Below, one piece after another: positions 8,891-16,683 of a stretch of DNA of 34,462 bases; position 1 is the stretch's first letter; each line of letters opens with the position of its first letter. The notes under the pieces are model-generated. The model searched no databases. It worked only from the letters and a program-made list of their open reading frames with translations, and was not told the DNA's origin. This DNA comes from Nocardiopsis sp. JB363 (GTDB lineage Bacteria; Actinomycetota; Actinomycetes; Streptosporangiales; Streptosporangiaceae). The stretch lies in the NCBI RefSeq assembly GCF_900143625.1, contig NZ_FRFF01000153.1, forward strand, positions 1-34,462, in the 5' to 3' direction. Made by a program: the position numbers and the translations under genes.

Positions 8891-9260
8891 TGGGCCATGG
8901 TGGCGTGCCCGGAGAAGGTTAGGGCATAGACACGGCAATGCTTCAGTGAGAATTTCCCGACTGGTCGTTCCGAAGTGAACGCGGCCTGTCTCGAACGTCA
9001 CCGAATCGCCCATCTGAGGACACGCGTCCCACTTCACGGTGACGGGCGAGTAGCGCAGATCACACCCTCTCGGGTTTCCTGTTTCCCCGGAGAAAGGACG
9101 CGGGAAACAAGGCGATCGACCTTTTGAATTCCGCCTTTTCCGAACATGATCAAATTGCGGTCGAGTTGTCGTGCCCAGGGAGAGTGAGTCACTTCCTCCT
9201 GCCTTGTCGTATGTCTCGCGACCGCGGAAACGACATCTTCCCGAAGGTCGGAAGGACGAC
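8891..9260. other. Divergent intergenic region between acyltransferase and TIR gene
   Basis: This 370-bp stretch has no convincing gene and is locally AT-richer than its surroundings (about 9070-9160). It must hold promoters for both the acyltransferase (minus) and the TIR operon (plus). A weak -35-like TTGAAT (9124-9129) lies in the AT-rich part, but no good -10 follows. GTTTCCC at 9081-9087 and GGGAAAC at 9102-9108 form a 7-bp inverted repeat of unknown meaning. Confidence 0.5.
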
Positions 9261-10016
9261 ATGAACAGTTGTTTCGTCAACTACCGGACGGGCGACGGAG
9301 AACACGTAGCGACCCTGATCGACCGGGAGCTCTCCCGGCACTTCGGTGAGGAGGAAGTGTTCCGAGCCAGTAAGTCGATCCCCTCCGGAGCGGACTTCGA
9401 GAAGGAGCTGCGAAGGGCCGCCGCCGACTGCGCGGTGCTTCTGGCCGTCATCGGCCCACGCTGGGCGCTGCCGGGAGACGACGGACGTCGACCCCTGGAC
9501 GACCCCGAGGACTGGATCAGGAGGGAGATCGCCCTCGCGTTCGACTCCAAGGCCACGGTCATTCCCGTCCTGGTCGAGAACACGCCCCGTCTCAGGGGCG
9601 TCGACCTGCCGGACGACCTCGCACCGTTGGCTCGCTGCCAATATCGCCGCTACCGGCACCGCAACAACGAGAGCGACATCGAGGAGCTCGTGGCGGCGGT
9701 CGAGATCGCCTCACCGGACCTGGAGGACAAGGCCGCCCGTCGGGCCGCGCAGAGGGACGAACGGGTGACGGACCGGCCCGGCACCACGAACACGATGCGC
9801 GACGTCGACGGCTACGCGGTCCAGGCTCAGGAGCACACTGTCAACGGGGTCGCGGGGGTCAGTGGTGAGGTCGGCACCATCATCACCGGTTCTCCGGGCA
9901 CCGTGCACAGCGGCACCGTGCACCAGGGCAAAGGGGACATCAACCAGAACTCACCGACCCACCACGGCACCGGTGACCAGATCATCGGTGCCCCCGACCG
10001 GCGGAGGACACGGTGA
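9261..10016 (+). CDS. TIR-domain protein with a glycine-rich tail carrying a shared signalling-like motif
   Basis: A 251-aa protein. Residues 1 to about 155 form a TIR domain: the first strand and loop are CFVNYRTGDG (4-13), then VFRASKSIPSG (33-43), a hydrophobic VLLAVIGPRW strand (59-68), and DWIRREIALAF with Glu89 at the position of the catalytic glutamate of NADase TIRs. After a charged linker (about 160-195) the tail is rich in Gly, His, Thr and Val and ends in a 16-residue segment (Gly225-Gln240) almost repeated in the next protein. ATG 9261 is used because the TIR fold begins at once and GGAAGGA precedes it. The likely activity is NAD+ cleavage or a cyclic-ADPR-type signal on activation (family knowledge). 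It overlaps the next gene by 4 bp. Confidence 0.88.
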   Translation: MNSCFVNYRTGDGEHVATLIDRELSRHFGEEEVFRASKSIPSGADFEKELRRAAADCAVLLAVIGPRWALPGDDGRRPLDDPEDWIRREIALAFDSKATVIPVLVENTPRLRGVDLPDDLAPLARCQYRRYRHRNNESDIEELVAAVEIASPDLEDKAARRAAQRDERVTDRPGTTNTMRDVDGYAVQAQEHTVNGVAGVSGEVGTIITGSPGTVHSGTVHQGKGDINQNSPTHHGTGDQIIGAPDRRRTR

Positions 10017-10132
10017 ACCCGCCCAAAGCGCCGATCGGTTCGACCCGGGTGGAAGGTGACGAGAGCACGCTCCACTCCGGGAGCGGGGACATCAGGCAGA
10101 ACTCGCCGACCCACCACGGCACCGGACACCAG
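9933..10132 (+). repeat. Two copies of a 48-bp coding repeat linking the TIR tail and the NTPase-like head
   Basis: Bases 9933-9980 (end of the TIR gene) and 10085-10132 (start of the next gene) agree at 43 of 48 positions, in the same reading phase. They encode GDINQNSPTHHGTGDQ and GDIRQNSPTHHGTGHQ (14 of 16 residues equal). A shared HSG precedes each copy. The near identity at DNA level suggests recent duplication, gene conversion, or strong constraint on both copies. Confidence 0.9.
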
Positions 10133-12052
10133 TTCGTGCTGCCGGGAGGATCCTGGGAAGAGGCCGCCAGGTTCGAGTTCGGCGAGGACGGGTTTCCCCG
10201 GCTACGGCGTGAACGCCACGTCATCGCCGAAGACCGCCTCGGCAACCTGCGTCGACGCTTCGTCACGCCCCCGAACCTGGACGAGGACGGCCTTCGTGAG
10301 GACCTCGCCACCTACGGCGCCGTGATCCTGGTCGGGGGTCAGGGTGAGGGCCTGCGCACCGCGGCCCAGATGCTGTTGGTCCCACGAGGGCAGGAGAACG
10401 ACCACGACATCCGTGAAGACCTCACCACCGAGGACGAGACGCCGCGCCTGGACGTGGGGGCTCTACGGGGAGGGGAACGGCTGTTGCTCGACCTCACCCG
10501 CAACGGAGTGCCGCGGACACGGGAGATCCTCCGCGAGTTGGAACCCCTCCGGGACCGTGCGCGCCGGACCGGTGGCCGACTGGTCGTGCTCTTCGATGCC
10601 CGGGACAAGGAGGACATCCCGACCGAGTTGCGCGACCACGTGGTCCGACCGGGACGTCCCGATCCTCTTGAGGTACTCCGTCGCCACCTCGACGCCAAAG
10701 GGGTTCCCGGGTTCTTCCCCGACCATGCTTCCGAGAACGTGCGTGAGTGGGCCGTCCACTCCTCGATGGCGGAGGTGGAGGAGCTGGCACGCCGGGTGGA
10801 GGAGGTGTACAAGGAGCGTGACCGTGAAGGCCTGATCGGGGAGTGGCTGGACACGGCCCTGGAAGGTGACGACGACAAGCTCCTCGAACCACTGAAGAAG
10901 GCGGAGGGCCGTGGTCGCGCGCTCCTGTTCGCCGCCTCTGTCCTTGAGGGGACGTCGGTGGAACGTCTCGCCACGGCGGTGGAACACCTCCTACCGATGG
11001 TCCGGCTCCCCGAGGACGAGACGCCCCTGATCGAACGCACCCACTTCCGTACGGAGCTATCGGAACTGGGCCTGGTGGTCGGCCCGGACCGCCGGATTCG
11101 GTTCGTGCGCGCCGGTCAGGCCGCCGCGATCCGGGCAGAGCTCTGGGACGCGCACCCCTGGCTGCACGAAGTGTTCGACGTCTGGGTCGACACCTGTGTC
11201 CGCGGTCCGAACTTGTCACCGGTCGACCGTGACCGGGTCGCCGAACGGTGGACCGAGCAGTCGCTGCGCGTGGACCGCCCGGAGCGGGTGTTCGCCGCGA
11301 TCGTGAACTGGAGTCAGGCGTCCGAGAAGGCGGGGAACAGGGCGCCTCAGTCCGCGATCGCCTTGTCGGCGGCCCTCAAGGACCAGAGGTACGGACGCCT
11401 GACCCGCCGGCAGGTCTACCGATGGGGAGAAGGGGCCTCGCCCGACCGGCTCGCTCATGTCCTGATCGCGGTCTGCGCTCAGGAACTCGCCCTCACCCAC
11501 CCGGAACGGGCCCTGGTCCGGCTGCACCTGTTCGCGGGTCACCGGGTCGACAAGGTCTCCGAGGCCGCGCGCGTGGAGCTGGCGGGGCTGGCCCGCGACC
11601 GTTCCTTCCACCGCCGGGCCGTACGGAGGTTCTCCGACAAACTCCGTGAGCGGGACGTCCCTGTCGATCGGACCCTGTTCCGGGAGATGACCCGCCCCGA
11701 GCTCCTACTGCGTGGCGACGGACGACATCCGATCGAACCCGGCGTACTGGCCATGGTCGCCGAAGGGCTTCCGCTCCTCCTCCACGAGGAACCGGACCGG
11801 ACCAGGGAGTACGGCGAGCTCTGGATCGGCCGTTCGGAACAGTTCACGGAGATTCTGGTGGCCGCCGCTGCACGGGCGCGAACCCTGGCCGTCCTCTACA
11901 CGACCGCTCTGCGTCTGCCCCGAGGCCCCGGGGACACCCGAGAACCGTCACGCCGAAGAAGAGACAGGGAGGCCCTCCTGCGCAGAATCGACGAGGCACA
12001 GGGGATCCGGCCCGCCCGGGAGCGCACGGCTCCACGAAAGGAGAACGGATGA
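10013..12052 (+). CDS. Large STAND-like protein with degraded P-loop (predicted inactive STAND), partner of the TIR protein
   Basis: A 679-aa protein. The first 45 residues are flexible and hold the motif shared with the TIR tail (Gly25-Gln40). A hydrophobic strand AVILVGGQGEGLRT (103-116) sits where a Walker A loop would be, but Leu replaces the essential Lys. A Walker-B-like strand RLVVLFDARD is at about 189-198. The rest is helical and charged, with no TPR or WD pattern I can name and no membrane helix. This fits predicted inactive STAND (iSTAND) proteins of conflict systems, but the assignment is by layout, not strong homology. GTG 10013 overlaps the TIR stop (GTGA) with GGAGGA just before it. 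The next gene overlaps as ATGA, so the three are translationally coupled. Confidence 0.6.
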   Translation: MNPPKAPIGSTRVEGDESTLHSGSGDIRQNSPTHHGTGHQFVLPGGSWEEAARFEFGEDGFPRLRRERHVIAEDRLGNLRRRFVTPPNLDEDGLREDLATYGAVILVGGQGEGLRTAAQMLLVPRGQENDHDIREDLTTEDETPRLDVGALRGGERLLLDLTRNGVPRTREILRELEPLRDRARRTGGRLVVLFDARDKEDIPTELRDHVVRPGRPDPLEVLRRHLDAKGVPGFFPDHASENVREWAVHSSMAEVEELARRVEEVYKERDREGLIGEWLDTALEGDDDKLLEPLKKAEGRGRALLFAASVLEGTSVERLATAVEHLLPMVRLPEDETPLIERTHFRTELSELGLVVGPDRRIRFVRAGQAAAIRAELWDAHPWLHEVFDVWVDTCVRGPNLSPVDRDRVAERWTEQSLRVDRPERVFAAIVNWSQASEKAGNRAPQSAIALSAALKDQRYGRLTRRQVYRWGEGASPDRLAHVLIAVCAQELALTHPERALVRLHLFAGHRVDKVSEAARVELAGLARDRSFHRRAVRRFSDKLRERDVPVDRTLFREMTRPELLLRGDGRHPIEPGVLAMVAEGLPLLLHEEPDRTREYGELWIGRSEQFTEILVAAAARARTLAVLYTTALRLPRGPGDTREPSRRRRDREALLRRIDEAQGIRPARERTAPRKENG

Positions 12053-13236
12053 ACGGCACGCGTCGGCGCGTGGGCATCATGGTCGGGATCGCGGCCGTCC
12101 TCACCGCCGCCCTCTACCCCCTGATGGACCTGTGGGTCCTGGTGGCGGCACCGATCCTGTTGCTCTTCGGCGGTCTGGTGCTCATGTTCGGCAGCACCAG
12201 GCCCGCCGTCCCCGGGCAGACCGAGACCCCGCCCGATCCGTTCATGGAGAGCGGACCGAGGAACACACGAATCAAGGACGCCCCGTTGTCCAGCCGGGAC
12301 GAGCACTACTCCTTCCTGTTCTCGGCGATGGTGATGTGGCGTTGGACGGGCACACCCGATCCGCGTCTGCGCAACCCGGCCGGTCAGGCCCAACGGGTCG
12401 TCTTCGAACAGGCGGGCAAGGACGTGGCCCGGTTCCGTCCCGAGCACCACGATGTGGCCCGGCACCAGCTCGCGGCCGATCTGGGCGTGGCCGTGTACGC
12501 GTACGAAGGGGCCTTGGAGGTGTGGGCCGAGGACGTCGAACTCACTCTGTCCGACGACGACATGACGCGCCTGGAGCGGCTTGCCCGGGTGCGCAAGGAG
12601 AGCGTGCTCTGGGAGGTGGAGAAGTCGGTCGAGTCTGCCAAACGTCGTTACTACGCCGACGACGTCCTGGCGACACCGGGCAGTGCGATCGTGTGGGACC
12701 TGGTGCGGGGCGATGTGGACGTGGGTCGGACCCACGGTCTCATCGAGACGCTCGCTCGGTTGGCCGAGGCGTCCAAGGGAGAGGATCTGTCCGATCTGCT
12801 GACCCGGCTTCGGGGCGCCGCGCCGGAGGAGTTCGCCTTCCTCGGTGATCCCGGACCGGATGCTCCGGACGACTCGGACGCTCCAGACGTCCATGGGTTC
12901 GAGGCCTTCGACCCGCACGGAGCGAGCATCGATCACGGTCCCCCGAACGCGTACGAGCAGGCTCGACTCATCCTCTCCCTGTACAACGATGATGACGAGG
13001 ACACCAGGACACAGGACGTGCATCGTCAGGTCCAGCTCTTGGAGAGGGCGGGGGCTTGGGACATCGCCCGGGAACTCCGGCGCTTGTACCCGCTGCCCGA
13101 CGACGAGGACTTCGAGGAAGCCGAACCCGCACATGGTCGTCGATCCGCGTTCGACCTCGCGGGCGCCGACTGGATCGGTCACGAGACCGACACCCCCACC
13201 AACACGCGAAACGGTGATGGGGCGCCGCTGAGGTGA
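12049..13236 (+). CDS. Two-helix membrane protein, third gene of the TIR operon (paralogue of 14787-15872)
   Basis: A 395-aa protein. Residues 8-50 form two membrane helices with a short hairpin (ALYPLMDLWVLV between them). A cytoplasmic domain follows, starting near DEHYSFLFSAMVMWRWTG and containing RLRNPAG and ALEVWAEDVELTLSDDD, then a helical, charged stretch (RVRKESVLWEVEKSVESAKR). The acidic C-terminal third ends in a helix pair (QVQLLERAGAWDIARELRRLYP). I do not recognise the family. The hairpin, beta-rich core and long amphipathic helices resemble SPFH/band-7 proteins in layout only. ATG 12049 overlaps the upstream stop (ATGA) with AAAGGAG before it. Likely role: membrane anchor, or membrane-acting effector or brake, of the TIR pair (inference). 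Confidence 0.7.
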   Translation: MNGTRRRVGIMVGIAAVLTAALYPLMDLWVLVAAPILLLFGGLVLMFGSTRPAVPGQTETPPDPFMESGPRNTRIKDAPLSSRDEHYSFLFSAMVMWRWTGTPDPRLRNPAGQAQRVVFEQAGKDVARFRPEHHDVARHQLAADLGVAVYAYEGALEVWAEDVELTLSDDDMTRLERLARVRKESVLWEVEKSVESAKRRYYADDVLATPGSAIVWDLVRGDVDVGRTHGLIETLARLAEASKGEDLSDLLTRLRGAAPEEFAFLGDPGPDAPDDSDAPDVHGFEAFDPHGASIDHGPPNAYEQARLILSLYNDDDEDTRTQDVHRQVQLLERAGAWDIARELRRLYPLPDDEDFEEAEPAHGRRSAFDLAGADWIGHETDTPTNTRNGDGAPLR

Positions 13237-13243
13237 GTCGCCG

Positions 13244-13274
13244 GCGGGGCCGCGTCCTAGGGGCGCGGCCCCGC
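13244..13274. terminator. Bidirectional terminator between convergent genes
   Basis: A perfect 11-bp GC-rich stem (GCGGGGCCGCG / CGCGGCCCCGC) with a nine-base loop lies between the stop of the membrane-protein gene (13236) and that of the convergent regulator (13282). It lacks a U-tract, as is usual in actinomycetes. Confidence 0.75.
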
Positions 13275-13281
13275 TAGTCGT

Positions 13282-14559
13282 TCAAACGCCGTGGAGCACG
13301 GTCAAAAGCCGGGGCGACAGCTCCCGGACAGGGGTGTGACCGTGGTGCCGGTTCAGGGTCTGGTGCAGGCGCCGAAGATCCACACGAACCGTTGCCGAAT
13401 CCGAACCGGCCCCCTCGTCCAGCAGCTCCTCGGTGAGGGCACAGGCGTGATCCACCTCGCCGGACAGGGCGTGCGCCAGGGCACGCCGGACCCCAAAACG
13501 GGCACGGGCACGTGTGGCGTTCATCGGTAGGGCCGCGCACTCCCGGTCCAGGAGCCGTGCGGCTTCCTCGGCCCGCCCCAGGTCGACCAGGCACCAACCA
13601 CGCGCCACACCGACCGGATCACCGACGTGGCTCGAACCGAGTACCTCCGGTCCGGTGGCCCCGTCGGGGTCGGAGGCCAAAAGGATGCGGGCGCGTTCCA
13701 AAGCGCGCTCACAGGAGAGGGGGTCACCGGCCAACGCGTGACCCTGGGCTTCCCGCTTGGCCGCGAGACCGCGCACGCGCGCGGAGATCGACGGGTCGCG
13801 TTGTGCGTGTCGGGCCAGTTCGAGGGTGCCCAATCCGTCGTGGTCGTACATCGTGATCAGCGCCCTCCGAACCAGCGCGTACTCGCCCATGTTCCGATCA
13901 CCCCCTTCCCGTGCCATCGCCACGGCGGTGTCGGTCCACCACAGGGCCCGCCGGTCGTCTCCGGATTCCTGCGCCATCCAGCCCGCGTACTCGGCGAAAC
14001 GGGCGGCCAACCGCAGAGTCTCCGGCCGCTCGCTGGGGGAGGCCGACGCGGTGAGCTGCCTGAGCGCGTTCGCCAGGGAGACCGCCACGGGGAAGACCAT
14101 GGAGGGGGCGGTGTGCTGACCCAGTGAGCGCAGACCGCCCAGTTGTGCGCGGAAACCCGCCAGAGCCGGCGCGACCTCGCGAGTCCGGGGAGAGGTATGC
14201 GGGTCCCCTATCTCCAGTAAGGAAAAGGCACTGAGGGAGAGGACGGTGCGCCGGTCGAGGCCGACGAATCCCGTTTCACCGTTCGGGGTCAGGCCCATCA
14301 GCCATATCTCCTGTTCGTCGGTGGTGGGCTCCGTCGGTACATCGTTCCGGGAGGCGAGGGTGTCGGTCCGCACCAGGGTGGCGAGCTCCCCCTGCGCGTC
14401 CAGTGCGGCGTCACAGGCCCGGGCGACCTCGGGGGTGGCGGGTTTGGTCCCGTTTTCCACCTTGCTCAGATAGCCCTTGCTGTAGTGGGCGCGACGGCTC
14501 AGTTCTTCGAGACTCATCCCGGTGGCTGTTCGACGGCGACGGAGCTCGGTACGGAACAT
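13282..14559 (-). CDS. XRE-family HTH regulator with TPR-like C-terminal domain
   Basis: A 425-aa protein. Residues 1-60 are a Cro/C1-type helix-turn-helix (SLEELSRRAHYSKGYLSKVE at about 16-35). A linker follows, then a long helical repeat region of TPR character (LANALRQLTASASPSERPET through MAREGGDRNMGEYALVRRAL and the later EEAARLLDRE, ACALTEELLD), ending in RELSPRLLTVLHGV. This HTH-plus-TPR form is common in actinomycetes, where the TPR part senses a peptide or protein partner. ATG 14559 has GAGGT seven bases upstream. The gene converges on the TIR operon and diverges from the paralogous membrane gene, so it may control one or both (inference from position). Confidence 0.85.
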   Translation of the reverse strand: MFRTELRRRRTATGMSLEELSRRAHYSKGYLSKVENGTKPATPEVARACDAALDAQGELATLVRTDTLASRNDVPTEPTTDEQEIWLMGLTPNGETGFVGLDRRTVLSLSAFSLLEIGDPHTSPRTREVAPALAGFRAQLGGLRSLGQHTAPSMVFPVAVSLANALRQLTASASPSERPETLRLAARFAEYAGWMAQESGDDRRALWWTDTAVAMAREGGDRNMGEYALVRRALITMYDHDGLGTLELARHAQRDPSISARVRGLAAKREAQGHALAGDPLSCERALERARILLASDPDGATGPEVLGSSHVGDPVGVARGWCLVDLGRAEEAARLLDRECAALPMNATRARARFGVRRALAHALSGEVDHACALTEELLDEGAGSDSATVRVDLRRLHQTLNRHHGHTPVRELSPRLLTVLHGV

Positions 14560-14786
14560 TCTGGTCACCTCGGCTGGTTTTGTCGGGGGGTGTCCCACCG
14601 CCCGGGGGTGAGGGCGGCGGGAAACGTGGGCTTCGAGGTCGGGAGAGGGGTCTCCCCACGGTGACACGGGTGTGTCTCCGGAGGGGCACGACTCGGTATT
14701 GGTGGCACGAGCACGCTCGTTCTCGGGCAGACTGGCTTGTGGACCTTCCCAAGTCATCCCCCCTGCCCCCGCAAGAGGAGACCTCC
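14560..14786. promoter_or_regulatory. Divergent promoter region between XRE regulator and membrane-protein gene
   Basis: This 227-bp gap must hold both promoters. It has a short dyad, GGGAGA-GGGG-TCTCCC, near 14640-14656. I see no clear -35/-10 pair. The regulator could bind here to control itself and the membrane gene. Confidence 0.35.
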
Positions 14787-15872
14787 GTGGCCACCTTCAC
14801 CCGCACCCGCCTGGTGGCGGTCGTCGTGGTGCTACTCGTCCCAGCGGTGCTGTATCCGCTGGTCGGGCTGTGGTCGCTGGTGTGGCTGCCGGTGGCGTTG
14901 ATGCTGCTGGGGGTGGCCCTGGCGCGGCCGGCGGTGTTGGCGGAATCCGGGTCCGCCCTGGTCCGGGCACTTTCCGGAGCCGCCCCCGAGGCCGCTCCGC
15001 GACCCGGTGAGTCGGAGGAACCGCGAGACCGTTCCGGTCAAGGCGACGAACCCGAACCGGTGTCGGCGCCGCGTGGCGAGAACGGCACCCGCGGGGTGCG
15101 TCTTCGCCGCACCGCACTGCCCAGCGCCGAGGACGACTACGAGTTCGTGTTCTCCGCGCGGGTGCACTGGCGGTGGGCCGGCCGGATCGACCTGCGGCTG
15201 CGCAACCCGGCCGGGCCCGCCTCGTACTCGGTCCTGCTGCGTGCCCGCGAGATCCTGGCCCGTACCCGCCCCGAGGATCGCGGAGTGGTCGAGGTCGAGC
15301 TGAACGCGCTGTTCGCCGCCGAGTCCCCGGTCGCCGACGGCGCTGTCGAGGTGTGGGCCGACGATCTGCGCGTCGACCTGGCGGACGAGGACGAGGAGCG
15401 TCTGCGACGCATCGTCCACCTGCGCAAGGACCGGGCCCTGTGGGAGGCCGAGCACGAGGCCGAAGCGGTGCGCGCCGTCCTGCGGGACATCCCGGCGAGC
15501 GGACCGGGGCCCGCCCCCGCGCCCCCGCCCGGCCCAGCGCCTTCGCCTGGGCCTTCGCCCGCGCCCGCGACCGCGCCCGAGGAGTCGGCCGAAGAGCTGT
15601 CCGGGCAGATCATCGAGCACTTCGAGCACCCCATCGCCGGTAGTGGTGTCGACGACGACGGCTATGAGAGCTACTGGTGGCCCGCCGACCCCGGGGAGGA
15701 CGAGGCCGCCATGCAGCAGGACGTCCAGGTCGCCATCCTGCGCGGGATGATCGAATCGGTCCCAGGCGAGTCCGAGCGCGCCGCGTTCGTTCGGGAACAG
15801 GTGCACATCCTGGAACGGAGCGGGCTCGCCCACGTGGCCGAGCGCATCCAGTCCGTCTATCCCGACCACTGA
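14787..15872 (+). CDS. Two-helix membrane protein, paralogue of the TIR-operon third gene
   Basis: A 361-aa protein. Two membrane helices (about residues 7-48, with the same LYPLVGLW turn as its paralogue) lead into a core with DDYEFVFSARVHWRWAG, RLRNPAG and AVEVWADDLRVDLADED, then HLRKDRALWEAEHEAEAVR. These match the 12049-13236 protein segment by segment. A Pro/Ala-rich linker of about 30 residues (near 15505-15590) replaces the paralogue's extra helical region. The C-terminus again ends in a helix pair (REQVHILERSGLAHVAERIQ). GTG 14787 has GAGGAG six bases before it. The family is unknown to me. The same gene type on both sides of the XRE regulator suggests duplicated components of one system. 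Confidence 0.72.
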   Translation: MATFTRTRLVAVVVVLLVPAVLYPLVGLWSLVWLPVALMLLGVALARPAVLAESGSALVRALSGAAPEAAPRPGESEEPRDRSGQGDEPEPVSAPRGENGTRGVRLRRTALPSAEDDYEFVFSARVHWRWAGRIDLRLRNPAGPASYSVLLRAREILARTRPEDRGVVEVELNALFAAESPVADGAVEVWADDLRVDLADEDEERLRRIVHLRKDRALWEAEHEAEAVRAVLRDIPASGPGPAPAPPPGPAPSPGPSPAPATAPEESAEELSGQIIEHFEHPIAGSGVDDDGYESYWWPADPGEDEAAMQQDVQVAILRGMIESVPGESERAAFVREQVHILERSGLAHVAERIQSVYPDH

Positions 15873-15996
15873 TCCCGGCCATCGAGTCCGATCGTCGACT
15901 CCGGCCATCGATCCTGGCCGGTCTCGGCGATGAGTTCTCGCGATTCTCAGAGTCTCCCCTGTTGTCGGCCTCACCTGTCGACCACAGGAGGATCAC

Positions 15997-16644
15997 GTGT
16001 CACAGCTACTGAGAGTCCAGAACTTCTGCGTTTCGAGCGATGGGATCGCCGCCGGGCGGAACCAACGCCTGGAGAGCCCGTTCGGCGACATCGACCATCA
16101 CGAGAGGCTCTTCGCCTGGGCCGGGGCCACGGCGGGATGGTCCCACCGCACCGCCCCGGGAGGAAGCCGGGGCCTCGACGACTACTTCACGCGCGATTTC
16201 GAGAACCACATCGGCGCCGAGATCATGGGCCGCAACAAGTTCGGCCCCCAACGCGGTCCCTGGCCCGACCACGAATGGCGCGGTTGGTGGGGGGACGAGC
16301 CCCCGTTCCACACCCCGGTGTTCGTCATGACCCACCACGAGCGTCCCTCGTTCACGCTCTCCGACACCACGTTCCACTTCGTCGGAGGTGACCCGGCCAC
16401 GGTCCTCGACCAGGCCCGCCGAGCGGCGCGGGGCAAGGACGTCCGACTCGGCGGCGGGGTCACCACCATCCATGGGTTCCTCGAAGCGGATCTCGTCGAC
16501 ACCCTGCACGTGGTGGTCGCACCGGTGGAATTCGGGTCCGGTCTGAAGCTCTGGGAGTCCCCCGACGAGCTGCTCGAACGGTTCCACCTGGAGGTGGTGC
16601 CCAGTCCGAGCGGGGTGACGCACCACCTGTTCTGGCGGAAGTGA
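15997..16644 (+). CDS. RibD C-terminal/dihydrofolate reductase-like protein
   Basis: A 215-aa protein of the family seen as stand-alone actinobacterial "dihydrofolate reductase family" proteins. Visible family features are the N-terminal strand with SSDGIAAG, the GRNKFG motif after the first helix, and the C-terminal LGGGVTTIHGFLEADLVD followed by LHVVVAPVEFGSGLKLW, which forms the NADPH-binding side. Such proteins are probable NADPH-dependent reductases of unknown substrate and usually not true folate enzymes. GTG 15997 has AGGAGG five bases upstream. It is preceded by a 124-bp gap with short imperfect repeats (CCGGCCATCGA twice) and converges on the ROK regulator. Confidence 0.85.
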   Translation: MSQLLRVQNFCVSSDGIAAGRNQRLESPFGDIDHHERLFAWAGATAGWSHRTAPGGSRGLDDYFTRDFENHIGAEIMGRNKFGPQRGPWPDHEWRGWWGDEPPFHTPVFVMTHHERPSFTLSDTTFHFVGGDPATVLDQARRAARGKDVRLGGGVTTIHGFLEADLVDTLHVVVAPVEFGSGLKLWESPDELLERFHLEVVPSPSGVTHHLFWRK

Positions 16645-16652
16645 GGTGAGGG

Positions 16653-16682
16653 CCCCGTACCGGGACACATCCGGGCGCGGGG
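16653..16682. terminator. Weak terminator candidate between convergent genes
   Basis: CCCCG (16653-16657) can pair with CGGGG (16678-16682), with partial pairing inside, between the reductase stop (16644) and the ROK gene stop (16684). The stem is short and interrupted. Confidence 0.35.
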
Positions 16683-16683
16683 T

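Noticed and set aside
9171..9260. Longer N-terminus for the TIR protein
   Set aside because: The extra residues are basic and unlike the TIR fold, which begins at ATG 9261 with its own ribosome site.
8891..9280. Longer N-terminus for the acyltransferase
   Set aside because: The extension has no membrane or family features and would occupy the whole divergent promoter region.
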